A program made the position numbers and the translations under genes. A model generated the notes under the pieces. It saw only the letters and a program-made list of their open reading frames with translations. It did no database searches and had not been told where the DNA came from. From Arenivirga flava (lineage in GTDB: Bacteria; Actinomycetota; Actinomycetes; Actinomycetales; Microbacteriaceae), in assembly GCF_030161575.1 (NCBI RefSeq), contig NZ_BSUL01000001.1, positions 2,895,809 through 2,959,808 of the forward strand: DNA of 64,000 bases, given 5' to 3'. Position 1 is the stretch's first letter. Every line of letters begins with the position of its first letter. Positions 21,610 through 30,360 of the stretch are shown here, one piece after another.

Positions 21610-22659
21610 ATGAAGCCCGCCCGCATCATCGCCGGCATCGCCGCCGCCGGCGTCCTGGCCGCCGGACTGCTGACGATGCCCCGTCCGCCGGCCACCCCGA
21701 CCGAGGCCACCGGCGACACCGCGCTGGGGGAGCGGCTGCTCGCCCTGGCCGGCGACGGCTACCACCCGCGGCTCAGCGCGGTCGTGGTCGACGATGTCAG
21801 CGGGGAGCCCTCGACGCGCGCCGCGCACCTGGGAGCCGACGACGGCACCGAGTACGAGATCGGCTCCGTCACGAAGACGATGACCGGTGCGCTGCTGGCG
21901 GTCGCCGTCGGGCTCGGCGAGGTCGAGGAGGGCACCCGGGTCGGCGACCTGCTCGAGATCACGGGCGACGCGGGCGACGTGACCCTGCTCGAGCTCGCGA
22001 CGCACACGTCCGGCCTGCCGCGGCTGCCCGCCGAGCCGGGTCTGATGCTGCGCGCGATGCTCGCGCAGTTCACCGCCGCCGACCCCTACGCGGGCACGAC
22101 GGCCCGCGACGTGGCGGTCGCCGCCAGCAGCAGCTCGGTGGAGGGCCGCGGCTCCTACGAGTACTCCAACCTCGGCGCGGCCCTCCTCGGCCACGCGCTC
22201 GCCGCGGCGGCCGGCACCGACTACGGCGACCTCATCCGCTCACGCCTCATCGAACCGCTCGCGCTCGATGCGACCCATTACCCGGGCGGCGAGGTCGCAG
22301 CGGATGCGCCGCTGGGCTTCACCGCATCCGGCCGCGTCGCCGACGCCTGGGCCGACGACGGCTACGGGCCGGCGGGCGGCGTGCGCGCCACCGCGCCGGA
22401 CCTCGCCGCCTACGCCGTCGCGACCGTGCGTGGCGAGGCTCCCGGCTCGTCCGCGACGGAGCCCCGAGCGGATGCGGGCGGCGACCAGCGCATCGGCTAC
22501 GGCTGGCACACCGACGCCGACGGCCTGCTCTGGCACAACGGCGGCACGGGCGGCTTCTCGAGCATGGTCGCCTACGACCCGGCGTCCGACCGGCTCGCGG
22601 TGGTGCTCGGCGCCTCCACCGCCTCGGTGGACGCGATCGCCGAGGGGCTGCTCTCGTGA
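21610..22659 (+). CDS. Serine hydrolase, beta-lactamase/D-Ala-D-Ala peptidase fold
   Basis: This 349-residue class C beta-lactamase-like protein starts with a signal or anchor helix (about 5-25). The nucleophile motif is SVTK (GSVTKTMTG), the tyrosine motif YSN (YEYSNLGAALLG), and the third motif HNGGTGGF. Members hydrolyse esters, amides or D-amino-acid peptides and are often secreted. It is downstream of an ArsR-type regulator and coupled by a GTGA overlap to a membrane protein. The substrate cannot be predicted. Confidence 0.85.
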   Translation: MKPARIIAGIAAAGVLAAGLLTMPRPPATPTEATGDTALGERLLALAGDGYHPRLSAVVVDDVSGEPSTRAAHLGADDGTEYEIGSVTKTMTGALLAVAVGLGEVEEGTRVGDLLEITGDAGDVTLLELATHTSGLPRLPAEPGLMLRAMLAQFTAADPYAGTTARDVAVAASSSSVEGRGSYEYSNLGAALLGHALAAAAGTDYGDLIRSRLIEPLALDATHYPGGEVAADAPLGFTASGRVADAWADDGYGPAGGVRATAPDLAAYAVATVRGEAPGSSATEPRADAGGDQRIGYGWHTDADGLLWHNGGTGGFSSMVAYDPASDRLAVVLGASTASVDAIAEGLLS

Positions 22660-23009
22660 GCGAGCTGCTGCCCAGCCTCATCGGCCTGGGCATCGCCGCC
22701 GGCTACGCCGTGATGTTCTCGCTCGCCGCCGCCGGTCGCACGAAGGGTGCGCGCAACCGCCTCGACGGGCTCGCGCAGGCCTCCTGGGCGCTCTTCGGCC
22801 TCGTCGTGGCCCACCGCGTCGTCGTCTGGACCGCCGTGCCGAACGTGCTCTGGATGCTGCCCGTCGCGATCGCCGCCGCCGGCGCGGCCCTGCTCGTGCT
22901 GCGCTGGCGCGGGCTGCCGACGCTGCCCGAGAGCCGCGGCGCGCGTGTCGCCGCGGTGGCGCAGGTCGTCGTGATGACCGCGGTCTCGGCGGCGCTCATC
23001 GCCGTCTGA
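22656..23009 (+). CDS. Small membrane protein coupled to the serine hydrolase
   Basis: This 117-residue protein has about four hydrophobic helices (about 8-25, 42-60, 65-82, 97-116). The GTG start overlaps the stop of the serine hydrolase (GTGA), so the two are co-translated; it may act as a partner or immunity-like membrane protein, but the sequence gives no family. Confidence 0.7.
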   Translation: MSELLPSLIGLGIAAGYAVMFSLAAAGRTKGARNRLDGLAQASWALFGLVVAHRVVVWTAVPNVLWMLPVAIAAAGAALLVLRWRGLPTLPESRGARVAAVAQVVVMTAVSAALIAV

Positions 23010-23054
23010 CCGTAGACTCGCAGGGTTCCCCCGACCCCTCGACCGTGGAGTGGC

Positions 23055-23354
23055 ATGTCCGAATTCAGCACGGAGCAGGTGCGGCACCTCGCCGGCCTCG
23101 CCCGCATCGCCCTGACCGAGGATGAGCTCGGCCGCCTGGCCGGCGAGCTCGGCGCGATCGTCGACAACGTGGCCATCGTGCAGCGCGCTGCCGGGCCCGA
23201 CGTCGTCGCGACCAGCCACCCCATCCCGCTCGTCAACGTCTACCGCGACGACGTGCCCACCGAGACCCTCACCGCGGCGCAGGCCGTCGCCGGTGCGCCC
23301 GAGCACGACGGCTCGCGGTTCAAGGTCAGCGCGATCCTGGGGGAGGAGCAGTGA
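23055..23354 (+). CDS. gatC: Asp/Glu-tRNA amidotransferase subunit GatC
   Basis: This 99-residue subunit stabilises the GatAB transamidosome, which converts Glu-tRNA(Gln) or Asp-tRNA(Asn) to the amidated form. The family pattern is clear: [20 protein letters not shown], then NVYRDDVP. A -10 box TAGACT at 23013 and GTGGAGTGGC before the ATG suggest its own promoter. Its end overlaps gatA by four bases. Confidence 0.93.
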   Translation: MSEFSTEQVRHLAGLARIALTEDELGRLAGELGAIVDNVAIVQRAAGPDVVATSHPIPLVNVYRDDVPTETLTAAQAVAGAPEHDGSRFKVSAILGEEQ

Positions 23355-24895
23355 GCGACCTGACGCGCCTCAGCGCCGCCGAGCTCGCCGCGTCCCTCGG
23401 CAAGGGCGAGATCAGCTCCGTCGACGCCACGCAGGCCCACCTCGACCGCATCGCCGCGGTCGACGGCGACGTGCACGCGTACCTCCACGTCAATGACGCG
23501 GCGCTCGCCGAGGCCTCGGCGATCGACGCGAAGCGCGCCGCGGGCGAGCGGCTGCCCGAGCTCGCGGGCGTGCCCGTGGCCATCAAGGACGTGCTCTGCA
23601 CGATCGGCATGCCCTCCACGGCCGGTTCGAGGATGCTCGAGGGCTGGGTACCGCCGTACGACGCGACGGTGGTCGAGCGGATGAAGGCCGCCGGCCTCAT
23701 CGCGCTCGGCAAGACCAACATGGACGAGTTCGCGATGGGCTCCTCCACCGAGCACTCCGCGTTCGGCCCGACCCGCAACCCGTGGAACCTCGAACGCATC
23801 CCCGGCGGCTCCGGCGGCGGCTCGGCCGCGGCCGTCGCGGCCTTCGAGGCGCCCTTCGCCCTCGGCTCCGACACCGGCGGCTCGATCCGCCAGCCCGCCG
23901 CGGTCACCGGCTCGGTGGGCGTCAAGCCCACCTACGGCGGCGTCTCGCGCTACGGCGCCATCGCTCTGGCGAGCTCGCTCGACCAGGTCGGCCCCGTCAG
24001 CCGCACCGTGCTCGACTCGGCGCTGCTGCACGACGTCGTCGGCGGCCACGACCCCAAGGACTCCACCTCGCTGACGGGCGCCTGGCCGTCCTTCGCCGAG
24101 GCCGCCCGTGCGGGCCGGCGCGACGGCTCGCTCAAGGGCCTGCGCGTCGGCGTGGTCAAGCAGATCGCCGACGGCGAGGGCTTCCAGGCCGGCGTGACGC
24201 AGCGCTTCCGCGAGTCGCTCGAGCTGCTCGCCGACGCCGGCGCCGAGATCGTCGAGGTCAGCGCTCCCAACTTCGAGTACGCGGTCGCTGCGTACTACTT
24301 GATCCTGCCGGCGGAGGCCTCGAGTAACCTGGCCAAGTTCGACAGCGTGCGCTTCGGCCTGCGCGTCACCCCCGAGGGCGGCGGCACGGTCGAGCAGGTC
24401 ATGGCGGCCACCCGCGAGGCGGGCCTCGGCGACGAGGTCAAGCGGCGCATCATCCTGGGCACCTACGCGCTGAGCGCCGGCTACTACGACGCCTACTACG
24501 GCAGCGCGCAGAAGGTGCGCACGCTCATCCAGCAGGACTTCTCGGCCGCGTTCGCGCAGGCCGACGTGCTGGTCTCGCCGGCCGCGCCGACCACGGCGTT
24601 CAAGCTCGGCGAGAAGCTCGACGACCCGCTGGCGATGTACCTCAACGACATCACGACCATCCCCGCGAACCTCGCCGGCGTGCCCGGCATCGGCCTGCCG
24701 ATGGGTCTCGCGCCCGAGGACGGACTGCCGGTCGGCATCCAGTTCATGGCGCCGGCTCGCGAGGACGCTCGCCTGTACACGGTCGGCGCGGCGCTCGAGC
24801 AGCTGCTCGAGGACCGCTGGGGCGGCCCGCTGCTCTCGCAGGCGCCCGACCTCTCGGCATCGTCGATGCTGGCCGTCTCCGAGGGGGCGATCTGA
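23351..24895 (+). CDS. gatA: Asp/Glu-tRNA amidotransferase subunit GatA
   Basis: This 514-residue amidase-signature enzyme releases ammonia from glutamine for tRNA amidation. The Ser-cisSer-Lys triad is visible: Lys79 in PVAIKDVLC, and the serines in [11 protein letters not shown] and [12 protein letters not shown] (about 155-184). The GTG start overlaps gatC. Length and motifs are normal. gatB is not adjacent; it lies 1.8 kb downstream behind GNAT and DoxX genes. Confidence 0.95.
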   Translation: MSDLTRLSAAELAASLGKGEISSVDATQAHLDRIAAVDGDVHAYLHVNDAALAEASAIDAKRAAGERLPELAGVPVAIKDVLCTIGMPSTAGSRMLEGWVPPYDATVVERMKAAGLIALGKTNMDEFAMGSSTEHSAFGPTRNPWNLERIPGGSGGGSAAAVAAFEAPFALGSDTGGSIRQPAAVTGSVGVKPTYGGVSRYGAIALASSLDQVGPVSRTVLDSALLHDVVGGHDPKDSTSLTGAWPSFAEAARAGRRDGSLKGLRVGVVKQIADGEGFQAGVTQRFRESLELLADAGAEIVEVSAPNFEYAVAAYYLILPAEASSNLAKFDSVRFGLRVTPEGGGTVEQVMAATREAGLGDEVKRRIILGTYALSAGYYDAYYGSAQKVRTLIQQDFSAAFAQADVLVSPAAPTTAFKLGEKLDDPLAMYLNDITTIPANLAGVPGIGLPMGLAPEDGLPVGIQFMAPAREDARLYTVGAALEQLLEDRWGGPLLSQAPDLSASSMLAVSEGAI

Positions 24896-24900
24896 GCGCC

Positions 24901-25431
24901 GTGGCCCCCGGCTCCGACTTCGCGAGCTGGTTCTCCGACGCCCACGTGCTGCCCGACTTCACCATCGAGCCGGTCGCCTGGTCGGATGCGCGGGCCATCG
25001 CCCTGCGCGCCGTCATGGATGCGGACATGGCCACGCGCTATCCGCACGTTGACGAGGAGATCGCGGTCACCGAGGAGCGCACCGCGGCCCTCTCCGTCGA
25101 CCCGGACGAGATCGTGACCGTGCTGCTCGCGCTCGACCCGGACGGCACCCCGATCGGTCACGTGGCCCTGCGCCCGCTGCGCGACGAGTGGGAGGCCAAG
25201 CGCCTCATCGTCGCGCCGTCGGCCCGCGGTCGCGGCGTCGCGACGGCGCTGCTCGCCGGCATCGTAGCCTCGGCTCGCGATCACGGGGCCTCGCGCCTGA
25301 TCCTGCAGACCGGTTGGAACCAGCCGGAGTCGGTGGCGCTCTACCGCAAGCTCGGCTTCGAGGAGATCCCGGTGTACGAGCCCTACGCGGCCACGATGCC
25401 GAAGTCCCTCTGCTTCGCCCTCCCGCTGTAG
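24901..25431 (+). CDS. GNAT-family N-acetyltransferase
   Basis: This 176-residue protein has the GNAT acetyl-CoA site LIVAPSARGRGVATALL (about 103-119, Q/RxxGxG/A), followed by LILQTGWNQPESVALYRKLGF. It starts five bases after the gatA stop at a GTG and is probably co-transcribed with gatCA. The acceptor substrate (small molecule or protein N-terminus) is not evident. Confidence 0.82.
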   Translation: MAPGSDFASWFSDAHVLPDFTIEPVAWSDARAIALRAVMDADMATRYPHVDEEIAVTEERTAALSVDPDEIVTVLLALDPDGTPIGHVALRPLRDEWEAKRLIVAPSARGRGVATALLAGIVASARDHGASRLILQTGWNQPESVALYRKLGFEEIPVYEPYAATMPKSLCFALPL

Positions 25432-25525
25432 CGGTCCGGCCCTTCCCGCATCCGCTCCTCCGCACTCCCGCGCAGCCCTACGGCCCTTGAGCCCCAGGCC
25501 CTCCGGGCCTCAGGCCCTCCGGGCC

Positions 25526-25607
25526 CCAAAATGAAGGACTTTTGAGCCCGTTACCCGCGAGTCGTTCCGGGATGCTCGGTGTGTTGTGAAAATCTCCGTG
25601 GTTTTGG
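25526..25607. repeat. Family C inverted repeat, degenerate copy
   Basis: The left arm CCAAAATGAAGGACTTTTG (25526-25544) and the reverse complement of the right arm at 25588-25607 (CCAAAACCACGGAGATTTTC) share most positions. Compared with the other family C copies it is more diverged, and its right arm runs straight into the TTGGAGCGG array. Confidence 0.6.
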
Positions 25608-25657
25608 AGCGGTTGGAGCGGTTGGAGCGGTTGGAGCGGTTGGAGCGGTTGGAGCGG
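25604..25657. repeat. Six tandem copies of TTGGAGCGG
   Basis: Six identical 9-bp units lie in the gap between a GNAT and a DoxX gene, starting inside the right arm of the degenerate family C element. Perfect identity suggests recent slippage expansion. Confidence 0.9.
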
Positions 25658-25758
25658 CCCGAGGGCCGAGGGCCTGCCGGGCGGTGTGCGCGCCAGTTCT
25701 CGGGCGGGATGCAGGCGAGCGGATGCGGGAACGCGGCCGCCTGCGGCAGGCTCGTTGC

Positions 25759-26154
25759 ATGACCGCATCCCGTCGCCGCACCGTCGGCCGCATCCTGCTC
25801 GGTTCGGCGCTCGTGTTCGCCGGCACCAGCCACCTCACCTTCGCCCGCAAGGCCTTCCGCGCCCAGGTGCCCGACTGGGTGCCGCTCGACGTCGACACGA
25901 CCGTGGTCGCCTCCGGAGTGGCCGAGATCGGCCTCGGCTCGGCGCTGCTGCTCGCACCGACGAGCCAGCGCCGCCGGGTCGGTAATCTCGCTGCACTCTT
26001 CTTCGCGGCGATCTTCCCGGGCAACCTGTCGCAGTTCGCCGAGCGCCGCAGCGCCTTCGGCCTCGACACCGACATGAAGCGCTTCGTGCGCCTCTTCGGC
26101 CAGCCCCTCCTCATCGCCCTCGCCCTCTGGAGCACCCGCCGCCCGCGCCCGTGA
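25759..26154 (+). CDS. DoxX-like membrane protein
   Basis: This 131-residue protein has a basic N-terminus and about four hydrophobic segments typical of the DoxX family, with GRILLGSALVFAGTSHLTF at the start and AALFFAAIFPGNLSQF further on. DoxX proteins are small four-helix membrane proteins tied to redox homeostasis in some bacteria. The ATG at 25759 is the first start outside the repeat array. It is a single gene, without an obvious partner. Confidence 0.7.
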   Translation: MTASRRRTVGRILLGSALVFAGTSHLTFARKAFRAQVPDWVPLDVDTTVVASGVAEIGLGSALLLAPTSQRRRVGNLAALFFAAIFPGNLSQFAERRSAFGLDTDMKRFVRLFGQPLLIALALWSTRRPRP

Positions 26155-26261
26155 CCGCCGCGCGGGCACAGTCGCACGCCCCCGCCCGCCCGCAGCCCAT
26201 CCCTTCCGTCCCGCCCGCGCCCCGTCCCGCGTGCCCCGCCCCTCCGCCCCGGCCTTTCGCC

Positions 26262-26359
26262 AAACGACGGAGATCAGCGCTGCTCGGATCCCCGCGTCGT
26301 TGTGCACCCCCGAGAATCCGGGGTCGGCGGCGCGCGGCACCGCCCGATCTCCGTCGTTT
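26262..26359. repeat. Family C long inverted repeat, copy 1
   Basis: The perfect 14-bp arms AAACGACGGAGATC (26262-26275) and GATCTCCGTCGTTT (26346-26359), with partly matching CGCC/GGCG flanks, enclose 70 bases. The same arm sequence returns at 49516-49595 and 63842-63943. Confidence 0.85.
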
Positions 26360-26545
26360 CGGCGACAGCTGAGGAGGGATGGGGGTGCGGGATGTCGGGT
26401 GCGGCGGACTGTGCTGAGGGCGAGCCCGATCCGCCGGGCCCGCGCAGCGGGTCGCGCCGGCCCCGCGCAGCGGGTCGCGGCGCGCCCCGCGCCTTCCAGC
26501 TCCGCCGGCACTCGGGAGACCTCACCGCCGCATCGACGCTCCATG

Positions 26546-26561
26546 CCCCGGGAACCCGGGG
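26546..26561. repeat. CCCCGGG-AA-CCCGGGG palindrome
   Basis: A perfect 7-bp inverted repeat with a 2-base centre directly abuts the large inverted repeat that starts at 26560. It may be part of the same structure or a small terminator. Confidence 0.6.
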
Positions 26562-26619
26562 ACGCATGGCCCGCGCCGGTGCGTATCCGGCTCCCAGCAC
26601 CGGTGCGGGCCATCCGTCC
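26560..26619. repeat. Long inverted repeat with 23-bp arms before gatB
   Basis: The arms at 26560-26582 and 26597-26619 are complementary at 21 of 23 positions around a 14-base loop, giving the longest stem in the window. It ends 44 bases before the -10 box of gatB, so it could also influence gatB transcription. Confidence 0.8.
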
Positions 26620-26674
26620 CGCCCCTTCACCTCGACCGACCGACCGACGATCGCACCCCCGATAGGATCGACCC

Positions 26675-28192
26675 GTGGCACGCGCAGCAGAACTCATGGA
26701 CTTCGACAAGGCACTCGACCTCTACGAGCCGGTGATCGGCCTCGAGGTGCATGTCGAGCTGAGCACCGAGACGAAGATGTTCTCGAGTGCTCCGAACCCC
26801 GCCGCCAAGGGCAACCACGGCGCCGAACCGAACACGCAGATCACCCCGGTCTGCCTCGGCCTGCCCGGCAGCCTGCCGGTGGTCAACGAGAAGGCCGTGC
26901 GCTACTCGATCAGCCTGGGCCTCGCGCTCGGCTGCGAGATCGCGCCGAGCTCGCGCTTCGCGCGGAAGAACTACTTCTACCCCGACCTGGCGAAGAACTA
27001 CCAGATCAGCCAGTACGACGAGCCGATCGCCTTCGAGGGCTTGCTCGACGTCGAGCTCGAGGACGGCACCGTCATCACCGTGCCGATCGAGCGCGCGCAC
27101 ATGGAGGAGGATGCGGGCAAGCTGACCCACGTCGGCGGCGCCACCGGCCGCATCCAGGGCGCCGAGTACTCGCTCGTCGACTACAACCGCGCGGGCGTGC
27201 CCCTGGTCGAGATCGTCACGAAGCCGATCTTCGGCGGCGAGCACCGCGCGCCCGAGATCGCGAAGGCCTACGTGGCCACGATCCGCGACATCGTGCGCGC
27301 TCTCGGCATCAGCGAGGCGCGGATGGAGCGCGGCAATCTCCGCTGCGACGCCAACGTCTCCCTCCGCCCCCGTGGCCAGGAGAAGCTCGGCACCCGTACC
27401 GAGACCAAGAACGTCAACTCGCTCCGCTCGATCGAGCGCGCGGTGCGCTACGAGATCCAGCGCCAGGCGGCGATCCTGTCGAACGGCGGCTCGATCATCC
27501 AGGAGACCCGCCACTGGCACGAGGACACCGGCGTGACCAGCGCCGGCCGCCCGAAGTCCGACGCCGACGACTACCGCTACTTCCCCGAGCCCGACCTGCT
27601 GCCGGTCGAGCCGAGCGCCGAGCTCATCGAGGAGCTGCGCGCCGCACTGCCCGAGCCGCCGGCCGCGCTGCGCCGCCGCCTGAAGACGGAGTGGGGCTTC
27701 GGCGACCAGGAGTTCCAGGACATCGTCAACTCGGGCCTGCTCGTCGAGGTCGAGGAGACCGTCGCCGCCGGCGCCTCCGCGACCGCCGCGCGCAAGTGGT
27801 GGATGGGCGAGCTGAGCCGCATCGCCAACGCCCAGCAGGTCGAGCCGGCGACGCTGGCGACCCCGCAGCAGATCGCCGAGATCGTCGCGCTCGTCGACGG
27901 CGGCGATCTCACCGACCGTCTGGCCCGCCAGGTGCTCGAGGGCGTCGTGGCCGGCGAGGGCACCCCGGCCGAGATCGTCGAGGCCCGCGGCCTCAAGGTC
28001 GTCTCGGACGACGGCGCGCTCATCGCCGCCATCGACGAGGCGCTCGCGTCGCAGCCCGACGTGCTCGCGAAGATCCGCGACGGCAAGGTGCAGGCCGCCG
28101 GAGCCGTCATCGGCGCGGTCATGAAGGCGATGAAGGGACAGGCCGACGCCGCCCGCGTCCGCGAGCTCGTCCTCGAGCGCGCCCAGGCATAA
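26675..28192 (+). CDS. gatB: Asp/Glu-tRNA amidotransferase subunit GatB
   Basis: This 505-residue subunit binds the misacylated tRNA, phosphorylates the acyl group and amidates it with ammonia from GatA. Family motifs include [51 protein letters not shown], and [21 protein letters not shown]; the C-terminal YqeY-like domain follows (about 400-505). The GTG at 26675 lies six bases after TAGGAT, giving a leaderless transcript independent of gatCA. Confidence 0.95.
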   Translation: MARAAELMDFDKALDLYEPVIGLEVHVELSTETKMFSSAPNPAAKGNHGAEPNTQITPVCLGLPGSLPVVNEKAVRYSISLGLALGCEIAPSSRFARKNYFYPDLAKNYQISQYDEPIAFEGLLDVELEDGTVITVPIERAHMEEDAGKLTHVGGATGRIQGAEYSLVDYNRAGVPLVEIVTKPIFGGEHRAPEIAKAYVATIRDIVRALGISEARMERGNLRCDANVSLRPRGQEKLGTRTETKNVNSLRSIERAVRYEIQRQAAILSNGGSIIQETRHWHEDTGVTSAGRPKSDADDYRYFPEPDLLPVEPSAELIEELRAALPEPPAALRRRLKTEWGFGDQEFQDIVNSGLLVEVEETVAAGASATAARKWWMGELSRIANAQQVEPATLATPQQIAEIVALVDGGDLTDRLARQVLEGVVAGEGTPAEIVEARGLKVVSDDGALIAAIDEALASQPDVLAKIRDGKVQAAGAVIGAVMKAMKGQADAARVRELVLERAQA

Positions 28193-28208
28193 CCCGCCCC
28201 GAACGCAG

Positions 28209-28240
28209 CGAACGCCCCGACCGCGAGGCCGGGGCGTTCG
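28209..28240 (+). terminator. Stem-loop after gatB
   Basis: CGAACGCCCCGACC and GGCCGGGGCGTTCG pair over 14 positions (one G-U) around a four-base loop, 16 bases after the gatB stop. No U-tract is present. Confidence 0.65.
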
Positions 28241-28283
28241 TCGTCCGAGCGGATGCGGGCGAGCGGATGCGGCCCACCTCCGA

Positions 28284-28367
28284 TGCCGAATGCAGTCATC
28301 TGTCGCCCGGGCCCCGGATCGGCGGGGTCGCCCCAGCTCCGACACCCGCGATCCACTGCATTCGGCA
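28284..28367. repeat. Family D long inverted repeat
   Basis: The perfect 13-bp arms TGCCGAATGCAGT (28284-28296) and ACTGCATTCGGCA (28355-28367) enclose 58 bases with an internal CCGGGCCCCGG. The layout matches the other intergenic elements but the arm sequence is unique in this window. Two AGCGGATG words lie just upstream. Confidence 0.75.
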
Positions 28368-28424
28368 CCCGGCACCCGGCACCCAGCGCCCGGCACCGGG
28401 CCCGCGCGGGACTAGCCTGGTCTG

Positions 28425-28463
28425 ATGCCCCGCCCCGTCCTCGCGCACCGCCGTGCTGCCTGA
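28425..28463 (+). other. Possible leaderless 12-codon leader ORF
   Basis: An ATG at 28425 sits six bases after TAGCCT, the spacing seen for leaderless genes here, but its frame stops after 12 codons at 28463, past the GTG start (28453) of the exporter. It may be a short leader whose translation feeds the exporter start; a sequence error near the start is another explanation. Confidence 0.3.
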
Positions 28464-29205
28464 GCTTCCCGCGGTCGCGTGGGCGCTGCTCGCGGTCAGC
28501 GCCTTCGTCGTCGGCATCTCGAAGACCGGCCTGCCCGGAGTCGGCACCGTCTCGATCGCGGTGTTCGCGGCCGTGCTGCCGGCGAAGGAGTCGACCGGGA
28601 CCCTGCTGCTGCTGCTGATCCTCGCGGACGTGTTCGCGATCATCGCCTACCGCCGGCACGTCGAGTGGCGCATGCTGCTGCGCCTCGCACCCGCCGTCGT
28701 CATCGGGCTCGGACTCGGCGTGCTCTTCCTGGCCGTCGCCGACGACGTGGTCGCCCGCCGCGTCATCGGCGGCATCCTGCTCGCGGTCATCGCCATCACG
28801 CTGCTGCGCCGTCGCGCGCAGCGTGCCGTCGTGGAGCACCAGCCGCCGCAGCGGGTCGCCGCCGCGGTCTACGGCGGGCTCGGCGGCTTCACCACGATGG
28901 TCGCGAACGCCGCGGGACCCGTCATGTCGATGTACTTCATCGCCGCGCGCTTCCCGGTCAAGCAGTTCCTCGGCACCGGCGCCTGGTTCTTCTTCCTCGT
29001 GAACGTGTCGAAGGTGCCGTTCTCGGCAGGGCTCGGCCTCATCACCCCCGAGGGGCTCTGGCTCGACCTGCTGCTCGCCCCGCTGGTCTGCATCGGCGCC
29101 GTCGTCGGACTGTGGGTCGCGAAGCGCATCGACCAGGCGCGATTCGAGAGCATCGTGATCGCGCTCACCGTCGTCGGCGCGCTCTACCTGCTGCTACGGC
29201 CGTGA
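28453..29205 (+). CDS. Sulfite exporter TauE/SafE family (TSUP) permease
   Basis: This 250-residue membrane protein has about eight helices, with the TSUP motif GISKTGLPGVGTVSIA near residues 22-37 and its second-half counterpart GGFTTMVANAAGPVMSMYF near 143-161. The family moves sulfite, sulfonates or other organic anions; the substrate is not clear here. The GTG start is used because the upstream ATG (28425) is out of frame. Its stop overlaps the next gene (GTGA). Confidence 0.85.
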   Translation: MLPELPAVAWALLAVSAFVVGISKTGLPGVGTVSIAVFAAVLPAKESTGTLLLLLILADVFAIIAYRRHVEWRMLLRLAPAVVIGLGLGVLFLAVADDVVARRVIGGILLAVIAITLLRRRAQRAVVEHQPPQRVAAAVYGGLGGFTTMVANAAGPVMSMYFIAARFPVKQFLGTGAWFFFLVNVSKVPFSAGLGLITPEGLWLDLLLAPLVCIGAVVGLWVAKRIDQARFESIVIALTVVGALYLLLRP

Positions 29206-29782
29206 CCGGCATGGGCCGCATCCCCGCGCAGAGCATCGAGCTGCTGCTGGACGCGGATGCGGAGGCGGGCGTCCGCGAGGACTGGCGCCGCCTGCAGGCG
29301 GCCGGCCTGTCGAGCCTCGGCGCGCACACCGCCCCGAGCAACGCGCCGCATGTGACCCTGGCCGCGGGGCCGCGCCTCGAGCCGCCGCCGACGGAGCTCT
29401 GGAGCCCGCTGCCCCTGCCGGTGCGCTTCGGCGGCCTGCTGCTCTTCGGCGAGGGGAGCGGCGCGTGCTCGCCCGCGCGGTCGTTCCGAGCGCCGAGCTG
29501 CTGGCGCTGCACGCGCGCCTCCACGAGGGGCTCGGCGAGGTCGATCCGCTGACGGCGCCCGGCGCCTGGACGCCCCACGTCACCCTGGCGCGGCGCCTGC
29601 GCCTGACGCAGCTGCCGGAGGCGCTCGCGGCGCTCGGCGACGAGCCCGCGCCCGCCGCTGAACCGGCCGCTTCCGTGGCATCGCAGCACCGCGTCCCATC
29701 CGCTCGCACGAGCATCGCGCCCGCGCTGCTCGTCGCCGCCCGCCACTGGGACCCGGTCGCCCGCGCGATCACCGCGCTCTAG
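29202..29782 (+). CDS. 2'-5' RNA ligase / 2H phosphoesterase family (apparent frameshift)
   Basis: This protein belongs to the 2H superfamily, cyclic phosphodiesterases and RNA-end enzymes. Both HxT motifs are present, HVTLAAGPRL and HVTLARRLRL, about 75 residues apart. The halves are in different frames; one extra G in the GGGG run at 29453-29456 gives GEGERRVLARAVVPSAELL. The restored length is about 193 residues. The GTG start overlaps the exporter stop; an ATG three codons on is an alternative. It converges with, and overlaps by two bases, the phosphoesterase at 29779. Confidence 0.75.
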
Positions 29783-30288
29783 CCGACCGGTCCCTCCATC
29801 CGGTGCAGCACCAGCTCGTGCAGCGCGCCATCGACGGCGGTCGCGGTCATGTAGGTGCGGTGCGGCTGACGCCGGCGGTCGGTCGGCGAGCCGGGGTTGA
29901 GCAGGCGCAGGCCGCCGGGCGACACCGTGTCCCACGGGATGTGGCTGTGGCCGAACACGAGCACGTCGGCGTCCGGATGCGCGGCCTCGCAGCGGCGCTC
30001 CCGCCCCTGCGCCGCGCCGGTCTCGTGCACGACCTCCATCCGCACGCCCTCGACGGTGCGCCGGGCCACCTCGGGCAGCCGGGCGCGCAGCTCGCTGCCG
30101 TCGTTGTTGCCCCAGACGCCGAGCACCGGCGCGCGAGCCTCGAGCTCGTCGAGCAGGGAGGTCTCGACCCAGTCGCCGGCGTGCACGACCAGGTCGGCGG
30201 CGTCGACCGCAGCCCAGACCTCGTCGGGCAGCCGACGCGCGCGCTTCGGCAGGTGGGTGTCGGCCAGCAGCAGCAGTCGCGTCGCCAT
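29779..30288 (-). CDS. Metallophosphoesterase, YfcE/MJ0936 type
   Basis: This 169-residue calcineurin-like phosphoesterase has the two-metal site motifs LLLADTHLPKR, VVHAGDW, GVWGNNDGSELR, VVHETGA and VFGHSHIPW, followed by LLNPGSPTDRR. Small single-domain members hydrolyse phosphodiesters such as cyclic nucleotides or model substrates; the natural substrate is unknown. The ATG at 30288 is preferred over one seven codons earlier because it starts right before the first beta strand and follows TACGCT by six bases. Confidence 0.87.
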   Translation of the reverse strand: MATRLLLLADTHLPKRARRLPDEVWAAVDAADLVVHAGDWVETSLLDELEARAPVLGVWGNNDGSELRARLPEVARRTVEGVRMEVVHETGAAQGRERRCEAAHPDADVLVFGHSHIPWDTVSPGGLRLLNPGSPTDRRRQPHRTYMTATAVDGALHELVLHRMEGPVG

Positions 30289-30312
30289 GCCCCGAGCGTA
30301 GGCGCGCACGGC

Positions 30313-30347
30313 GGAGGGCGCGCCCCGCGATGCGGTGCGCGCCCTCC
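30313..30347. terminator. 11-bp stem-loop between Ohr and phosphoesterase genes
   Basis: GGAGGGCGCGC and GCGCGCCCTCC pair perfectly around 13 bases, 14 bases beyond the stop of the leftward ohr-like gene, and would end that transcript. Confidence 0.6.
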
Positions 30348-30360
30348 GGAGCGACTGCGC

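Larger units (their letters stand above)
25432..25758. other. 327-bp gap with palindrome and 9-bp tandem array
   Basis: The gap holds short CAGGCCCTCCGGGCC-type repeats near 25496-25525, a degenerate family C inverted repeat (25526-25607) and six 9-bp repeats (25604-25657). I see no gene; proline- or glycine-rich readings are only translations of the repeats. Confidence 0.65.
26155..26674. other. 520-bp gap upstream of gatB, rich in palindromes
   Basis: The largest gap in the window contains a family C element (26262-26359), a 17-bp direct repeat CCGCGCAGCGGGTCGCG (two copies between about 26444 and 26480), a 16-bp CCCCGGG-AA-CCCGGGG palindrome and a long inverted repeat (26560-26619). No coding region is supported. 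Confidence 0.65.

Noticed and set aside
25604..25657. Possible small CRISPR-like array
   Set aside because: The units are contiguous 9-mers without spacers, so this is a simple tandem repeat.
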